Shown: positions 43,224 to 53,056 of the stretch, one piece after another
Position numbering within the stretch: position 1 is the stretch's first letter
Layout: every line of letters starts with the position of its first letter
The notes under the pieces: generated by a model
Database searches by the model: none
What the model was told of the DNA's origin: nothing
What the model saw: the letters and a program-made list of their open reading frames with translations, nothing else
Program-made: the position numbers and the translations under genes
NCBI GenBank assembly: GCA_017434985.1
Contig: JAFSFY010000010.1
Coordinates: 1-64,000, forward strand
Source of the DNA: Clostridia bacterium
Lineage (GTDB): Bacteria; Bacillota; Clostridia; Oscillospirales; Acutalibacteraceae
Reading direction: 5' to 3'
DNA length: 64,000 bases

Positions 43224-44909
43224 TTAGATATCGCTCCACTTAATGCGGGTGATCTCGATAACCTCTTTTTGTTTGGAATACAGGATGTACAAATACTCGC
43301 CATCGTCTTCCAAATAGGGATAGGCGAAGGGGCCGCCTTTCGCATAACCCGGTTTTTGCATTTCGTACATTTCGTCGCGAATGACATAACCTTTGTCGAA
43401 ATTGTAGCCGTCTTCGGAAACAAACATCGCGAGCGGCCAACGCACGTCGTAATACGGCGACCCGATCCACAAAATACGTCCGTCAGGCGTGTAGGTGCAC
43501 ACCGGCATCGTAGACGCCGAAGTGAAGTTGGTGGGATAGTAGCCCGTCCAAGTCTCGCCCTCGTCGTAACTCTCGCTGTTCCACACGTAACCCGATTCGC
43601 TGCGGATGATGTTGTGCACCACGCCATCGGGACTTTGATAGCCGGAACTCTCGGTAAGCAACCCTTGACAACGGGCATCGGAATCGTCCAGTTTCTCTTG
43701 AGGGGCGCGGCGAGAATGCCATTCCACACCATCGCGCGAAAAGAGATTCACTTTTCCGTAGGCTACGTAGTAACTGTGACTGCCAAAAGGCGACGGAACG
43801 TCATTGACCAATTTATCCGAACCGCAACGCTCAGGCTCGCTCCAGTGAATACCGTCTTCCGAATACATAATGTAGCCACGGTGGGTGGCTTTGCGGCTGC
43901 CCGTGTTCATAAAGTTGCCGTTTTCGTCAAACGCCTCCGCCAAATAGTCGGTGACGACAAAGTGACAATACAGTTTCCCGAACGCCGCTTTCACACCGCC
44001 GATGATGCAGGGCGGATGATCGGTATGTTCACTCTTGGTGCCGGGGGTCACACCGGGCACCACCAGATCCATCGGCTCGGACCAATGATAAAAATCGTCA
44101 CTGACACAGTACACGATCTTTTGGCCGGGACAATCTTCGTCCTGCGGGGTGTTGGAAAATGAGGCGTAAAGTTTGCCGTTATGGTACGCGATACCCGGGT
44201 GATGCTTAAACGCAACGTCGGGCTGATAGTCACTGATAAGCACCTTTTCGGAATTGATTTTCGTCAGATCGCCTTTATAGTTGCTAATGCGCAACGAGCT
44301 TTCCATGGCGCGCTTTTCTTCGGGTGCCCTTTCGGGTTTGACGGGCGCTTCATACGGCAGACCCGCATACTCGTGGGCATCCGCCGCCGAGGCAAACCAC
44401 CCCATCCAATCGATGTACAATCCGTCGTCGGTGGTCACCCCTTCGCCGTGAATGTTGAACGGCGTAAACAGTGTCGTTTGCCAATTGCCGATGAAATAGG
44501 GGTGCGGGATCTCGCTGAAATCGACATACAGCATTTGCCAATCGGTGGTGGGTTGATACACAAATCGAGAACGGTAAATAAACTGCCACGGGTCGATCGC
44601 CGAACCGAGCTTTTCGTGCATTCTCATCGATTCGTCGGTACGCCAATAGAAGAACCCAAACGTGGAGGCGGGGTTTTTGAGTTTTACACGCATCGCAAAC
44701 ACGGGAAATTCGCGGCAATCGGTGGGGCCCATCGCAGGGAATTCAAACGCACCGCTTTCCCAGGCACCATTTTTGGTGGGGGTTACCAAAGCGGCTTTCT
44801 CCTCCGCCGCATACGAAATGGCGGTATCTCTTGTGGGGAACGGTTTGATGGAACCGATCTTATCTTCGGTATCAAATTTCACAAAGAAATTGTCTGCTTT
44901 TTTTACCAT
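43224..44909 (-). CDS. Cytosolic two-domain propeller protein (561 residues)
   Basis: It starts MVKKADNFFVKFDTE without a signal peptide. Residues about 1-195 form a sandwich-like domain that ends in YIDWMGWFASAADAHEYAG. Residues about 215-561 form a beta-propeller with KHHPGIAYHNGKLYASF, YHWSEPMD, SEDGIHWSEPE and the full Asp box SYDEGETW, closing with SKQKEVIEITRIKWSD. The domain pair is shared with three other genes nearby. AAAAGGAGAG fixes the start; 19 extra upstream codons lack support. It is first gene of the 44.9-39.7 kb unit. A glycan-processing enzyme is likely, but the reaction is unknown. Confidence 0.65.
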   Translation of the reverse strand: MVKKADNFFVKFDTEDKIGSIKPFPTRDTAISYAAEEKAALVTPTKNGAWESGAFEFPAMGPTDCREFPVFAMRVKLKNPASTFGFFYWRTDESMRMHEKLGSAIDPWQFIYRSRFVYQPTTDWQMLYVDFSEIPHPYFIGNWQTTLFTPFNIHGEGVTTDDGLYIDWMGWFASAADAHEYAGLPYEAPVKPERAPEEKRAMESSLRISNYKGDLTKINSEKVLISDYQPDVAFKHHPGIAYHNGKLYASFSNTPQDEDCPGQKIVYCVSDDFYHWSEPMDLVVPGVTPGTKSEHTDHPPCIIGGVKAAFGKLYCHFVVTDYLAEAFDENGNFMNTGSRKATHRGYIMYSEDGIHWSEPERCGSDKLVNDVPSPFGSHSYYVAYGKVNLFSRDGVEWHSRRAPQEKLDDSDARCQGLLTESSGYQSPDGVVHNIIRSESGYVWNSESYDEGETWTGYYPTNFTSASTMPVCTYTPDGRILWIGSPYYDVRWPLAMFVSEDGYNFDKGYVIRDEMYEMQKPGYAKGGPFAYPYLEDDGEYLYILYSKQKEVIEITRIKWSDI

Positions 44910-44970
44910 AGTTGCTCTCTCCTTTTTTAAGAGACTCAGTTCGTTTTTGCATCGCGCTTTGCGCAAGGTC

Positions 44971-44999
44971 AGTGTAGCATAGACCGCCGCATTTTACAA
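44971..44999 (-). promoter_or_regulatory. Promoter of the 44.9-39.7 kb unit
   Basis: On the minus strand TTGTAA, 17 bp, TACACT followed by GA. The same boxes and spacing precede the neighbouring unit. Confidence 0.7.
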
Positions 45000-45034
45000 G
45001 AAAAATTTACGTTTTTAGGGTAGCATTTTGATCA

Positions 45035-45075
45035 AAAAACAAGCGGTATTTCCGTCACACGGAAATACCGCTTGT
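45035..45075 (-). terminator. Terminator of the single-gene propeller unit
   Basis: AAGCGGTATTTCCGT pairs with its full complement around CAC. T-rich sequence follows on the minus strand. Confidence 0.88.
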
Positions 45076-45086
45076 CAAAACGTTTT

Positions 45087-46775
45087 TTAGATGTCCGACC
45101 ACTTGATACGCGTGATCTCGATAACCTCTTTTTGTTTGGAATACAGGATGTACAAATACTCGCCATCGTCTTCCAAATAGGGATAGGCGAAGGGGCCGCC
45201 TTTGGCATAACCGGGATGTTGCATCTCATACATCTCGTCGCGGATAACGTAGCCTTTGTCGAAGTTATAGCCATCCTCCGACACGTACAAGGCGAGCGGC
45301 CAACGCACGTCGTAGTACGGCGAACCGATCCACACGATGCGGCCGTCGGGCGTGTAGGTGCACACGGGCATGGTCGAAGCAGAGGTAAAGTTGGTGGGAT
45401 AATAACCCGTCCAGGTCTCTCCCTCGTCGTAGCTTTCGCTGTTCCACACGTAACCGCATTCACTGCGGATAATGTTATGGAACACACCGTCGGGGCCTTG
45501 ATAGCCGGAACTTTCGGTCAAGTGACCGGAGCAACGTGCATCCGAATCTGCCAATTTTTCATCCGTGGCACGGCGGACGACCCACTCTTTACCGTCTTTG
45601 GACAAAATGTTCAGTTTACCGTGCGCCACATACCGCTGATGCTCACCGAACGGCGACACCACATCGGTGTGGATATTGGACGAAGAAGATGGCACAGGGT
45701 CGGTCCAAGTCAGGCCGTCTTCGGAATACATAATGTAGTTGCGATAGGTAGCCTTGCGGTTACCCGCCGGCATAAACTTGCCGTTTTCGTCAAACGCTTC
45801 GGGCAAAAAGTCGATCACCACAAAACTGCAATACAGTTGACCGCACGCCGCTTTGACACCACCGATGATGCAGGGCGGATTATCGGTATGTTCGCTCTTG
45901 GTGCACGGCGTTACACCGGGAACGACCAGATCCATCGGTTCGGACCAATGATAGAAATCGTCACTGACACAGTACACGATCTTTTGACCGGGAACGTCCT
46001 CGTCGGCAGGCGTGTTGGAGAACGACGCATAGATCTTGCCGTTGTAGTAGGCGATGCCGGGGTGATGTTTGAACGTCACCTCGGGATCATAATCACTGAT
46101 GAGAACCTTTTCGGATTTGATTTTGGGCAGGTCTTTCGCACTGTTGCAAATACGGAGTGAGCTTTCCATCGCGCGTTTCTCAAGAGGATCGGCGATTTCG
46201 GGTTTCGCCGGCGCTTCGTACGGCTCGCCCGCATATTCGTGGGCATCCGCCATCGAACCGAACCAGCCCATCCAATCGATGTACAAACCGTCATCGGTGG
46301 TCACGCCCTCACCGGTCGCGTTAAAGGGCGTGAGCATCGTTACCAACCAGTTGCCGACAAAATAGGGGTGCGGAATGTCAGAGAAATCCACATACATGGT
46401 TTGCCAATCCGCCGTTTTCTCGTAGGTGAAATTGGCTTTGAGAACAAATTGCCAACAGTCAATGGCCGGGCCGAGCAAATCACGCATCCGCATCACTTCT
46501 TCGGTGCGCCAATAAAAACGGCCGAATTTGGATTCGGGATTTTTCAGTTTCACACGCATCGCAAACACGGGATATTCACGGCAATCGGCGTCACCGAATC
46601 CGTGAAATTCAAACCCGCCGCTTTCCCATGCGCCGTTTGCGGTGGGAACCACCAACGCCGCTTTTTCGGTTTCGTCATACGAAATGGCGGTCGCCGTGTT
46701 GCCGAACGGTTTGAGAACGCTCATCTTTTCTTTGCAATCAAATTTGACAAAGAAATTGTCTGCTTTTTTTACCAT
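45087..46775 (-). CDS. Cytosolic two-domain propeller protein (562 residues), twin of the previous
   Basis: It has the same start (MVKKADNFFVKFD), sandwich domain ending in WMGWFGSMADAHEYAG, and propeller with FKHHPGIAYYNGKIYASF, YHWSEPMD, SEDGLTWTDP and SYDEGETW. The last 92 coding bases before the final codons match the twin base for base. AAAAGGAGAGAG precedes the ATG used; a longer N-terminus reaching to 46874 would cover the promoter. It has its own promoter and terminator, so it can be expressed separately. No signal peptide is present. An intracellular glycan enzyme of unknown type is inferred. Confidence 0.65.
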   Translation of the reverse strand: MVKKADNFFVKFDCKEKMSVLKPFGNTATAISYDETEKAALVVPTANGAWESGGFEFHGFGDADCREYPVFAMRVKLKNPESKFGRFYWRTEEVMRMRDLLGPAIDCWQFVLKANFTYEKTADWQTMYVDFSDIPHPYFVGNWLVTMLTPFNATGEGVTTDDGLYIDWMGWFGSMADAHEYAGEPYEAPAKPEIADPLEKRAMESSLRICNSAKDLPKIKSEKVLISDYDPEVTFKHHPGIAYYNGKIYASFSNTPADEDVPGQKIVYCVSDDFYHWSEPMDLVVPGVTPCTKSEHTDNPPCIIGGVKAACGQLYCSFVVIDFLPEAFDENGKFMPAGNRKATYRNYIMYSEDGLTWTDPVPSSSSNIHTDVVSPFGEHQRYVAHGKLNILSKDGKEWVVRRATDEKLADSDARCSGHLTESSGYQGPDGVFHNIIRSECGYVWNSESYDEGETWTGYYPTNFTSASTMPVCTYTPDGRIVWIGSPYYDVRWPLALYVSEDGYNFDKGYVIRDEMYEMQHPGYAKGGPFAYPYLEDDGEYLYILYSKQKEVIEITRIKWSDI

Positions 46776-46878
46776 TGTCTCTCTCTCCTTTTGGGTTACC
46801 AAAGATAAAACATCTGATAGAGGAGCTGTTTTGTCAGATCGTGTGCACTGTCTTTTTTCATAAGTCGCGCACATCGTC

Positions 46879-46907
46879 AGTGTACCATACGTTATCCCGT
46901 TTTACAA
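46879..46907 (-). promoter_or_regulatory. Promoter of the single-gene propeller unit
   Basis: On the minus strand TTGTAA, 17 bp, TACACT, then GA: identical boxes to the promoter at 44971-44999. Confidence 0.7.
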
Positions 46908-46984
46908 CCTAAAAATTGGTTTTTAGAACGCTTTTTTCAGAAAAAAGCATCCTTTTTGCCGTCTTGGTCACCCGTTCTTCGGCA

Positions 46985-47025
46985 AGACAAAATCCCCGTT
47001 TTGTCGGTTGACAAAACGGGGATCA
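46985..47025 (-). terminator. Terminator of the 59.1-47.0 kb operon
   Basis: ATCCCCGTTTTGTC pairs perfectly with its complement around GGTT, with TTTTG on the minus strand. Confidence 0.88.
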
Positions 47026-47034
47026 TCGTTCAAT

Positions 47035-48741
47035 TTACAGTTCGGTGAGTTTGACGCGCAAGATCTCGGTAACTTCTTTTTGTTTGGAATAAAACACGTA
47101 GAGATACTCATCGCGTATCATCACGTGCGGATAGGCGATCTGGCCGCCCTTGGCCCAACCGTCCGTCTTCATCTCGTACACGTCGTCGCACAAAATGTAA
47201 CCCTTGTTGAAATTGTAGCCATCTTCCGACACATACAGCGTGAGCGGCCAACGCGTATCGTAATACGGCGAACCGATCCACGCGATGCGACCGTCCGGCA
47301 GATAGATCAGTTTAAACATGGAGGAAGCCGACGTGAAATTGGTGGGATAAAACTCCGTCCACGTTTCACCGTTGTCATAGCTTTCGTTCTGCCAAATATA
47401 CCCGCAGTCGCTGCGGATGAAGTTGTGCACCACGCCGTCGGGGCTTTGGAAACCCGCACTTTCGGTCAATTGGCCGGGACAGCGGGCCACGGAGGCCGCA
47501 ATTTGTGCATCGGTGGCACGGGTGGTGGTCCAGTGTTCGCCGTCGTCGGAATAGGATGCTTGTTTGCCGTAAAATTCGTACCAACGGTGCATACCGTAGG
47601 GGGACGGCAACATCATATTGTTGCGGCAGTTGGCATCGGGCTGTGTCGGCTTGCTCCAATAGATGCCGTCTTCACTGCTCACCATATAATTGCGATAGGT
47701 CGCTTTGCCCAAGTGATTCGTGTTAAAACTGCCGTCTTCGCGGAAACATTCGGGATGATAGTCGGTGACGGTATACAGAAAACACAAGCGGTCACCTTTC
47801 ACCGTAAACCCGCCGATGATGGAGGTTGGTGCTTCGGTGAATTTGCTGTCGGTTTGCGGTGTGACACCCGGCACCACCACGTCCATCGGCTCGGACCAAT
47901 GATAAAAGTCGTCACTTACGCAGTACACCATTTTTTGGCCGGGATGGTCCTCGTCTTTGACACCACTGGAGAAAGATACATAGAATTTGCCTTTAAAATA
48001 AGTGATGTCGGGATGGTGCTTAAACGTCTGTTTCGGGTCGTAATCGCTGACGAGCACGCGTTCAACGGAAGATAACCGTTTCAAATCACCGTTCAAACGG
48101 TTGTTGATTTTGAGCGAACTTTCCATCGCACGCTGTTCGTTTGCGGGGCGTTGCACTTCTTCTTTCTTCGGTGCTTCGTAAGGCAAATCGGCGTATTCAT
48201 ACGCATCTGCCACCGAACTGAACCAACCCATCCAATCGATGTAAACGCCATCGTCGGTGGTCACGCCCTCGCCGTCGATGCGCATCAACGTCAACATCGC
48301 AATTTGCCAATTGCCCTGAAAATAGGGATGGTGCATCTCGGAAAAATCGGCAACACAAAGTTGCCAATCCGTCGTCGGCGCATAATCGGGCTGAACCTTG
48401 CGAATGAATTGCCAATACCCCACGTTGGCACCCGTGCCCTCCAATTTTTGGCGCAGGTCACTCACCGCATCGGTGTGCCAATAAAAACGGCCGAAAGTGG
48501 TTTCGGGGTTTTTGAGTTTGACGTGCATGGCAAACACGGGATATTCTCGGCAATTGGCCGCACCCATGGCGGGAAACTCGATGCTGGGGCTTTCGTAAGC
48601 ACCGTTCTCGGTGGGTACCACCAACGCCGCTTGTTCGGTTTCGTCATACAAAACGGCGGTGGCGGTTTTGCCGAACGGCGCAATGGCGCTTATCGACCGC
48701 GGGGTGGAAAAACGGACGAAGAAATTGGTTGCTTGTTTCAT
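47035..48741 (-). CDS. Cytosolic two-domain propeller protein (568 residues)
   Basis: It begins MKQATNFFVRFSTP, with no signal peptide. The N-terminal sandwich ends YIDWMGWFSSVADAYEYAD at about residue 185. The propeller has FKHHPDITYFKGKFYVSF, YHWSEPMD, SEDGIYWSKP and an Asp-box variant SYDNGETW, and ends with SKQKEVTEILRVK. It is the third member of the 561-562-residue type, less similar to the other two than they are to each other. It lies 61 bp after the giant exported gene and before a terminator, so it is probably the last gene of the long operon. A stretch with CACCGC and GCGGTG arms lies in that gap. Confidence 0.63.
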   Translation of the reverse strand: MKQATNFFVRFSTPRSISAIAPFGKTATAVLYDETEQAALVVPTENGAYESPSIEFPAMGAANCREYPVFAMHVKLKNPETTFGRFYWHTDAVSDLRQKLEGTGANVGYWQFIRKVQPDYAPTTDWQLCVADFSEMHHPYFQGNWQIAMLTLMRIDGEGVTTDDGVYIDWMGWFSSVADAYEYADLPYEAPKKEEVQRPANEQRAMESSLKINNRLNGDLKRLSSVERVLVSDYDPKQTFKHHPDITYFKGKFYVSFSSGVKDEDHPGQKMVYCVSDDFYHWSEPMDVVVPGVTPQTDSKFTEAPTSIIGGFTVKGDRLCFLYTVTDYHPECFREDGSFNTNHLGKATYRNYMVSSEDGIYWSKPTQPDANCRNNMMLPSPYGMHRWYEFYGKQASYSDDGEHWTTTRATDAQIAASVARCPGQLTESAGFQSPDGVVHNFIRSDCGYIWQNESYDNGETWTEFYPTNFTSASSMFKLIYLPDGRIAWIGSPYYDTRWPLTLYVSEDGYNFNKGYILCDDVYEMKTDGWAKGGQIAYPHVMIRDEYLYVFYSKQKEVTEILRVKLTEL

Positions 48742-48802
48742 AGGGGTCTACTCCTTTTTTATTTTCACCGCAAGGAGGAGCGCGCGGTGTTGGCCTAAGT
48801 GA

Positions 48803-51800
48803 TCATCCGATATCGGACAGCTTGACGCGGCAGATCTCCACCACTTCTTTTTGTTTGGTGTACATCACGTACAGATAGTCGCCTTCTATCACAAGTTGCG
48901 GATAGGCGAAGGGGCCGCCTTTGGCCCAACCGTCTTGTTGCATCTCATAGACTTTGTCTTGCAAGATGTAGGCTTTGTCGAAGTTGTAGCCGTCTTCCGA
49001 AATATACAGTGCCAACGGCCAGCGCACGTCGTAGTAGGGTGAGCCGACCCACGCGATGCGGCCGTCCGGCAACGTGATGTGGGTAAACATCGTGTTGGCG
49101 GACACAAAGTTGGTGGGATAGAATTCCGACCACGATTGGCCCTCGTCGGTGCTGGTGGCCGACCAGATGTAGCCCGTTTCGCTGCGGCACATCAGGTGCA
49201 ACACACCGTCGGGGCTTTGATAGTACGACGTCTCGGTGAGCGAACCGGGGCAACGCGCGCGTGAAGAGGCGATCTGCTCGTTGCTCATCACGGCGCTGGC
49301 AATTTTAGTCCTCGGATTGAGCGCGTCGGTATTCGCGTAATGAATACGGAAACCGCAGATGGAATAAAACTTTTTCGACCCGTACGGGGATTGTTGGAAC
49401 GTGCTGTAACGGTCCAAACTGGAGACCGCTTTGGGGGCCGACCAGGTCACACCGTCGGTAGAAAAGATACCGTATTGCCGTTGCATACGGTATTTGGCCG
49501 CGTCATAGCCACGGAAGTTCCCGTTCGCATCAAAACTTTCAGGATAAAATTCACCGACCGTGTAATAGAAACACAACGTATCGCCGACCACCGAAAAACC
49601 GCCGATAACCTGCGTAGAGACGATGCCTTGCGCGTTCAAGTCTTTCATTTCCGCGAGTTCGTTGGTGGTGCGGTGGGCGGCCGAGCCGATGGGCACGATA
49701 TCTTGCGGATCGGTCCAATTCACAAAATCGGTGCTGGTGCTGAACACCATTTTTTGGCCGGGACAATCTTCGTCTTTGACGCCGTTGGAATAGCCAGCAT
49801 ACCATTTGCCCTTAAAATACGCAAGCGTCGGATGATGTTGGAACGAATAGGCGTCCACTTTCGGGTCGTACCCGTTGATGAGAGCCGTTTCGACGGGAAG
49901 TTTGGTCATTTCAGCGGACAATTCGTTGTTGATCTGCCACGCGGTGTCCTTTGCGAATTGTTCTTTTTGTGTCAAGGCAGGCGCTTCGGCAGGCGGCGTG
50001 TACGGTTCGCCCGCAAAGGCGTACACATCCTCCACCGACCCGAAGGCACCCATCCAATCGACGTACACACCGTCATCGGTAGTCACGTCGGTACCGAAGA
50101 TCGGTAGCAGATTGCACATCAGTCCCGTCCATTTGCCGATGAGATAGGGGTTGTGCACCTGCGACATATCGGCATACACGATCTGCCATTCGTCGGTCGC
50201 CTCGTAAGTCAACCCGCCGTTGCCGGCGTGTTGCATCCAGTTGATGCGCGAGCCAAAGTCCTGCACCACCGTGTACATTCGCTCGGACTCTTGGGTGCGC
50301 CAATACAACCGTCCGAACGGCATATTCGGGTTTTTCAGTTTGACCCGCATCGCTACAACGGGGAACTGTTTCACACTGACCGGCGTGGAGGGCGAAAATC
50401 CGATGGTACCGCCTTCCTTCACACCGTCTGCGGTGGGAGAAACGAGCACCGCACTCGTACCGTCGAGATTGACGTATTGATACGTGCTGTTTGCATGACG
50501 GTTAATCTTGTTGAGAGAAGCGGAATTTTCGATATCCCACAACATATACGGTGAACGGCCGCTCATCCAGTCGTCAACGACGGTGTCAAATTTTCCATCG
50601 CCAATTACTTCATACATTTCTTTTACGTTGGTCGTTTGCACGGGACCGTACACGTCCACCTGTGTGCCGTCGGCCGTTTGGCAAAGCAAATGCGTACGTG
50701 CACAAATGTCGGTCGCCTTGTCTTGCTGGTCAACGTCGGCCACCGTGGCGGCAAACGAATAGGTAACCATATCCCCGTTTTGCTCTCGCGAATGGCAGGA
50801 TGTGACGGGGGTGTTGACCACTTTCGCCACCTGACCGACCAAATTCACTTTTAAATCATTCGGAGTCTTCCCTGCCGCTTCCAGCGTATCTTTGGTGGCA
50901 GTAAGCACCGACACACGGAGCACCTGCAAGGGGGTGCCGTAGTGGACAACCATCTCCTTATCCCCTACGATTTTGGTTTTCAAGGTATGATAGAAGCGCA
51001 GACCTTGGGCATCGCCCGCGTTGAGGCGCGTGCGGATAGCGGCAGTGCCGCCGCCGATCGCGCTTCCCTGCCCGTTGGTTTTATCGAAATAGGCCTCGGC
51101 ATCGGCAACCGATGCAAAGGTCGCCGCCCATTGAATCCAGGCGAGATCCACGGAATGTCCTTTGCCGAGAACGGCGGTGTTGGCGGTCAAACCGTTGAGT
51201 TGGAGACCCTGCCACTCCCCGCTTGTGCGGCGGGTATCGTATACGAGCAGTTGCCAATCGGTGGTGTTGGTCGAATCGGGATAGTCACACAGCAATTCGC
51301 CAACGCCGTCGCCAAACAGGCCGACGGCGGCAGGCATTGTTCCCAAATCCTTTCGCGCCAATTTGATCTTAACGGCGACCACAGGATAGTCGCCCACCGC
51401 ATCGGTCAACCACGCGCGTGAGGGATCCATTTGTAATTTCAAGCCGCCGATGGTGGCGGTGTTCGCCGCATCAACCGTGCTGATCTTATACGCATTTTCG
51501 TTTGCGTCGTAGGTCAGCCCACTGTTGCCGATGGGGTGCAGATACAAAGGGTCGTAGTCGTGGTAAAATTCCGACGTGAGCGGCAATGAAAAGTTAAAGA
51601 AGGTGTTGCCCTTGTCAATCGCCACCGAGGAAATCGTCGCGGTGGTCTCCTCGAAGTAGGCTTTGGCAGCGTCGATCGTGGCAAAAGCCCCCGCCCACGC
51701 TATGTGCGCAATGGGTTCGGGTTCGCCGTCCCACAGAGAGTTGTCGGTTTCGTATTCCGGATCGATAAACGAGAGCGAAACCCCGTTCCACGTTTCCACG

Positions 51801-52915
51801 CTCGGTTGGTTGTTGGCAGAAAAGATCATCAGTTGCCAATCGTCTTCAAGCGGCGTCCACGCATAGCGATTTTTCCGGTCGGGATGTTCATCACAAACCG
51901 AAACGGTTGTCATTTCCACGTACCTGCCGTTTTCGGCACGAACGAGGGCCGTATTCGTCGGCACCGCATCGTTCTTATCCATTTTTACTTTGAGGGCAAA
52001 GTACGGATACTCCGCCGTTGAAACGGTGTCGGCGGCCGCTTCGCCCGACCAAAAATGCAGTCCGCCGATCGGGCCTTTCGTTGTGTATCCGTTTTTGGTG
52101 GACACCTGAAGCGCGCTTGATTTGTCATCATACGTCAGTGCGGCGTTGCCTTCGGCGGTGTTATACGGTTTTTCGATCCACTCGTTATAGGAGGGGTGTA
52201 CGGCGGCGTCTTTCGAATAGTCAAAGAAATAATCGGAAGCGCCGTCAATGTTGTCTTGCGGTGCGGTGGTTTTATCGAACATCTCCTGTGCTTCTTCCAC
52301 GCTGGAAAACGCGCCCGCCCATTGCACCCACGCGAGGTCGTGCACCTTGCCGTCTGCCAATGCCGTATTTTCGGTAACGCGGAAAATATTGCCGAGCCAT
52401 CGACCGTCGCCGTAGTAGGTAGAATGATTCAGCACGGTATGGCCGTCGCAAATATACAGCACCCATTTGCCAACAGTGTAAGAATCGTATCCTTCGAGCG
52501 GTTGCAGAATGGTGCCGAAACTGCCGGAATAATTGACGCGAGCCGAATAGTGAGAGGTAGGTTCCTTCACTTCGGAGCTTGCCACCTTGATCTTCACGGC
52601 AAAATAGGGATACTCCTCGATCGACACGTTGGTGTCGGCAGTTTCGGGCAACCATAGCATCTGCCCGACCTTTTGACCGTTGGCTTCGTCGGCACGTTTG
52701 CCTGCCGTAGTGATCTTGATGGCTTTTTGCGAAGCATCGTAAGAGGCTTTCGTGTTGGTATTGGTATACGGCTTGTCGGCATCGCTCGGCGTATAGCCGT
52801 CAGTATAATCAAAAAAGAATTCGGTCGCTTCGGCGGCATCAACCATCGAGCTATACGACGCAAACAACCCTACCATCATCACCAGTGTCGTGATAATACA
52901 AACGATTCGTTTCAT
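48803..52915 (-). CDS. Giant exported multidomain propeller protein (1370 residues)
   Basis: A signal peptide (residues 1-28, cut near VDAAEA) is followed by three tandem sandwich-like domains of about 200 residues. Each opens with an FFFDY-like strand and closes with a W-x-G-x-F-x-S/T motif (VQWAGAFSSVEEAQ, IAWAGAFATIDAAK, IQWAATFASVADAE). Next comes a roughly 150-residue domain with QGLRFYHTLKT, then a fourth sandwich ending WMGAFGSVEDVYAFAG, and finally the beta-propeller (FQHHPTLAYFKGKWYAGY, SATSTDEGQSW). No anchor is visible. The first three domains are probably carbohydrate-binding. The ATG at 52915 follows GAGGG by seven bases. A surface glycan-processing role is inferred. Confidence 0.68.
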   Translation of the reverse strand: MKRIVCIITTLVMMVGLFASYSSMVDAAEATEFFFDYTDGYTPSDADKPYTNTNTKASYDASQKAIKITTAGKRADEANGQKVGQMLWLPETADTNVSIEEYPYFAVKIKVASSEVKEPTSHYSARVNYSGSFGTILQPLEGYDSYTVGKWVLYICDGHTVLNHSTYYGDGRWLGNIFRVTENTALADGKVHDLAWVQWAGAFSSVEEAQEMFDKTTAPQDNIDGASDYFFDYSKDAAVHPSYNEWIEKPYNTAEGNAALTYDDKSSALQVSTKNGYTTKGPIGGLHFWSGEAAADTVSTAEYPYFALKVKMDKNDAVPTNTALVRAENGRYVEMTTVSVCDEHPDRKNRYAWTPLEDDWQLMIFSANNQPSVETWNGVSLSFIDPEYETDNSLWDGEPEPIAHIAWAGAFATIDAAKAYFEETTATISSVAIDKGNTFFNFSLPLTSEFYHDYDPLYLHPIGNSGLTYDANENAYKISTVDAANTATIGGLKLQMDPSRAWLTDAVGDYPVVAVKIKLARKDLGTMPAAVGLFGDGVGELLCDYPDSTNTTDWQLLVYDTRRTSGEWQGLQLNGLTANTAVLGKGHSVDLAWIQWAATFASVADAEAYFDKTNGQGSAIGGGTAAIRTRLNAGDAQGLRFYHTLKTKIVGDKEMVVHYGTPLQVLRVSVLTATKDTLEAAGKTPNDLKVNLVGQVAKVVNTPVTSCHSREQNGDMVTYSFAATVADVDQQDKATDICARTHLLCQTADGTQVDVYGPVQTTNVKEMYEVIGDGKFDTVVDDWMSGRSPYMLWDIENSASLNKINRHANSTYQYVNLDGTSAVLVSPTADGVKEGGTIGFSPSTPVSVKQFPVVAMRVKLKNPNMPFGRLYWRTQESERMYTVVQDFGSRINWMQHAGNGGLTYEATDEWQIVYADMSQVHNPYLIGKWTGLMCNLLPIFGTDVTTDDGVYVDWMGAFGSVEDVYAFAGEPYTPPAEAPALTQKEQFAKDTAWQINNELSAEMTKLPVETALINGYDPKVDAYSFQHHPTLAYFKGKWYAGYSNGVKDEDCPGQKMVFSTSTDFVNWTDPQDIVPIGSAAHRTTNELAEMKDLNAQGIVSTQVIGGFSVVGDTLCFYYTVGEFYPESFDANGNFRGYDAAKYRMQRQYGIFSTDGVTWSAPKAVSSLDRYSTFQQSPYGSKKFYSICGFRIHYANTDALNPRTKIASAVMSNEQIASSRARCPGSLTETSYYQSPDGVLHLMCRSETGYIWSATSTDEGQSWSEFYPTNFVSANTMFTHITLPDGRIAWVGSPYYDVRWPLALYISEDGYNFDKAYILQDKVYEMQQDGWAKGGPFAYPQLVIEGDYLYVMYTKQKEVVEICRVKLSDIG

Positions 52916-52947
52916 ACATTCCCTCACTTTTTCGTTACGCCTTCATC

Positions 52948-53036
52948 GCACAAGAAAAGAAAACCGCCGCGTGTTTTCCTTTCTTGTGCGTTGAAAATCA
53001 AGGCGGCGCCGATGCCCGAACCGACATCGGCGCCGC
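52948..53036 (-). promoter_or_regulatory. Intercistronic double hairpin between two exported propeller genes
   Basis: Stem one pairs GCACAAGAAA (52948-52957) with 52980-52989 and continues inward with GAAAAC and GTTTTC. Stem two is 12 bp (GCGGCGCCGATG, 53003-53014, with 53025-53036). No T-run follows on the minus strand. The arrangement recalls the paired hairpins in the surface-fibre operon. Confidence 0.55.
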
Positions 53037-53056
53037 ACGTGTTACTGTAGTTTCAA

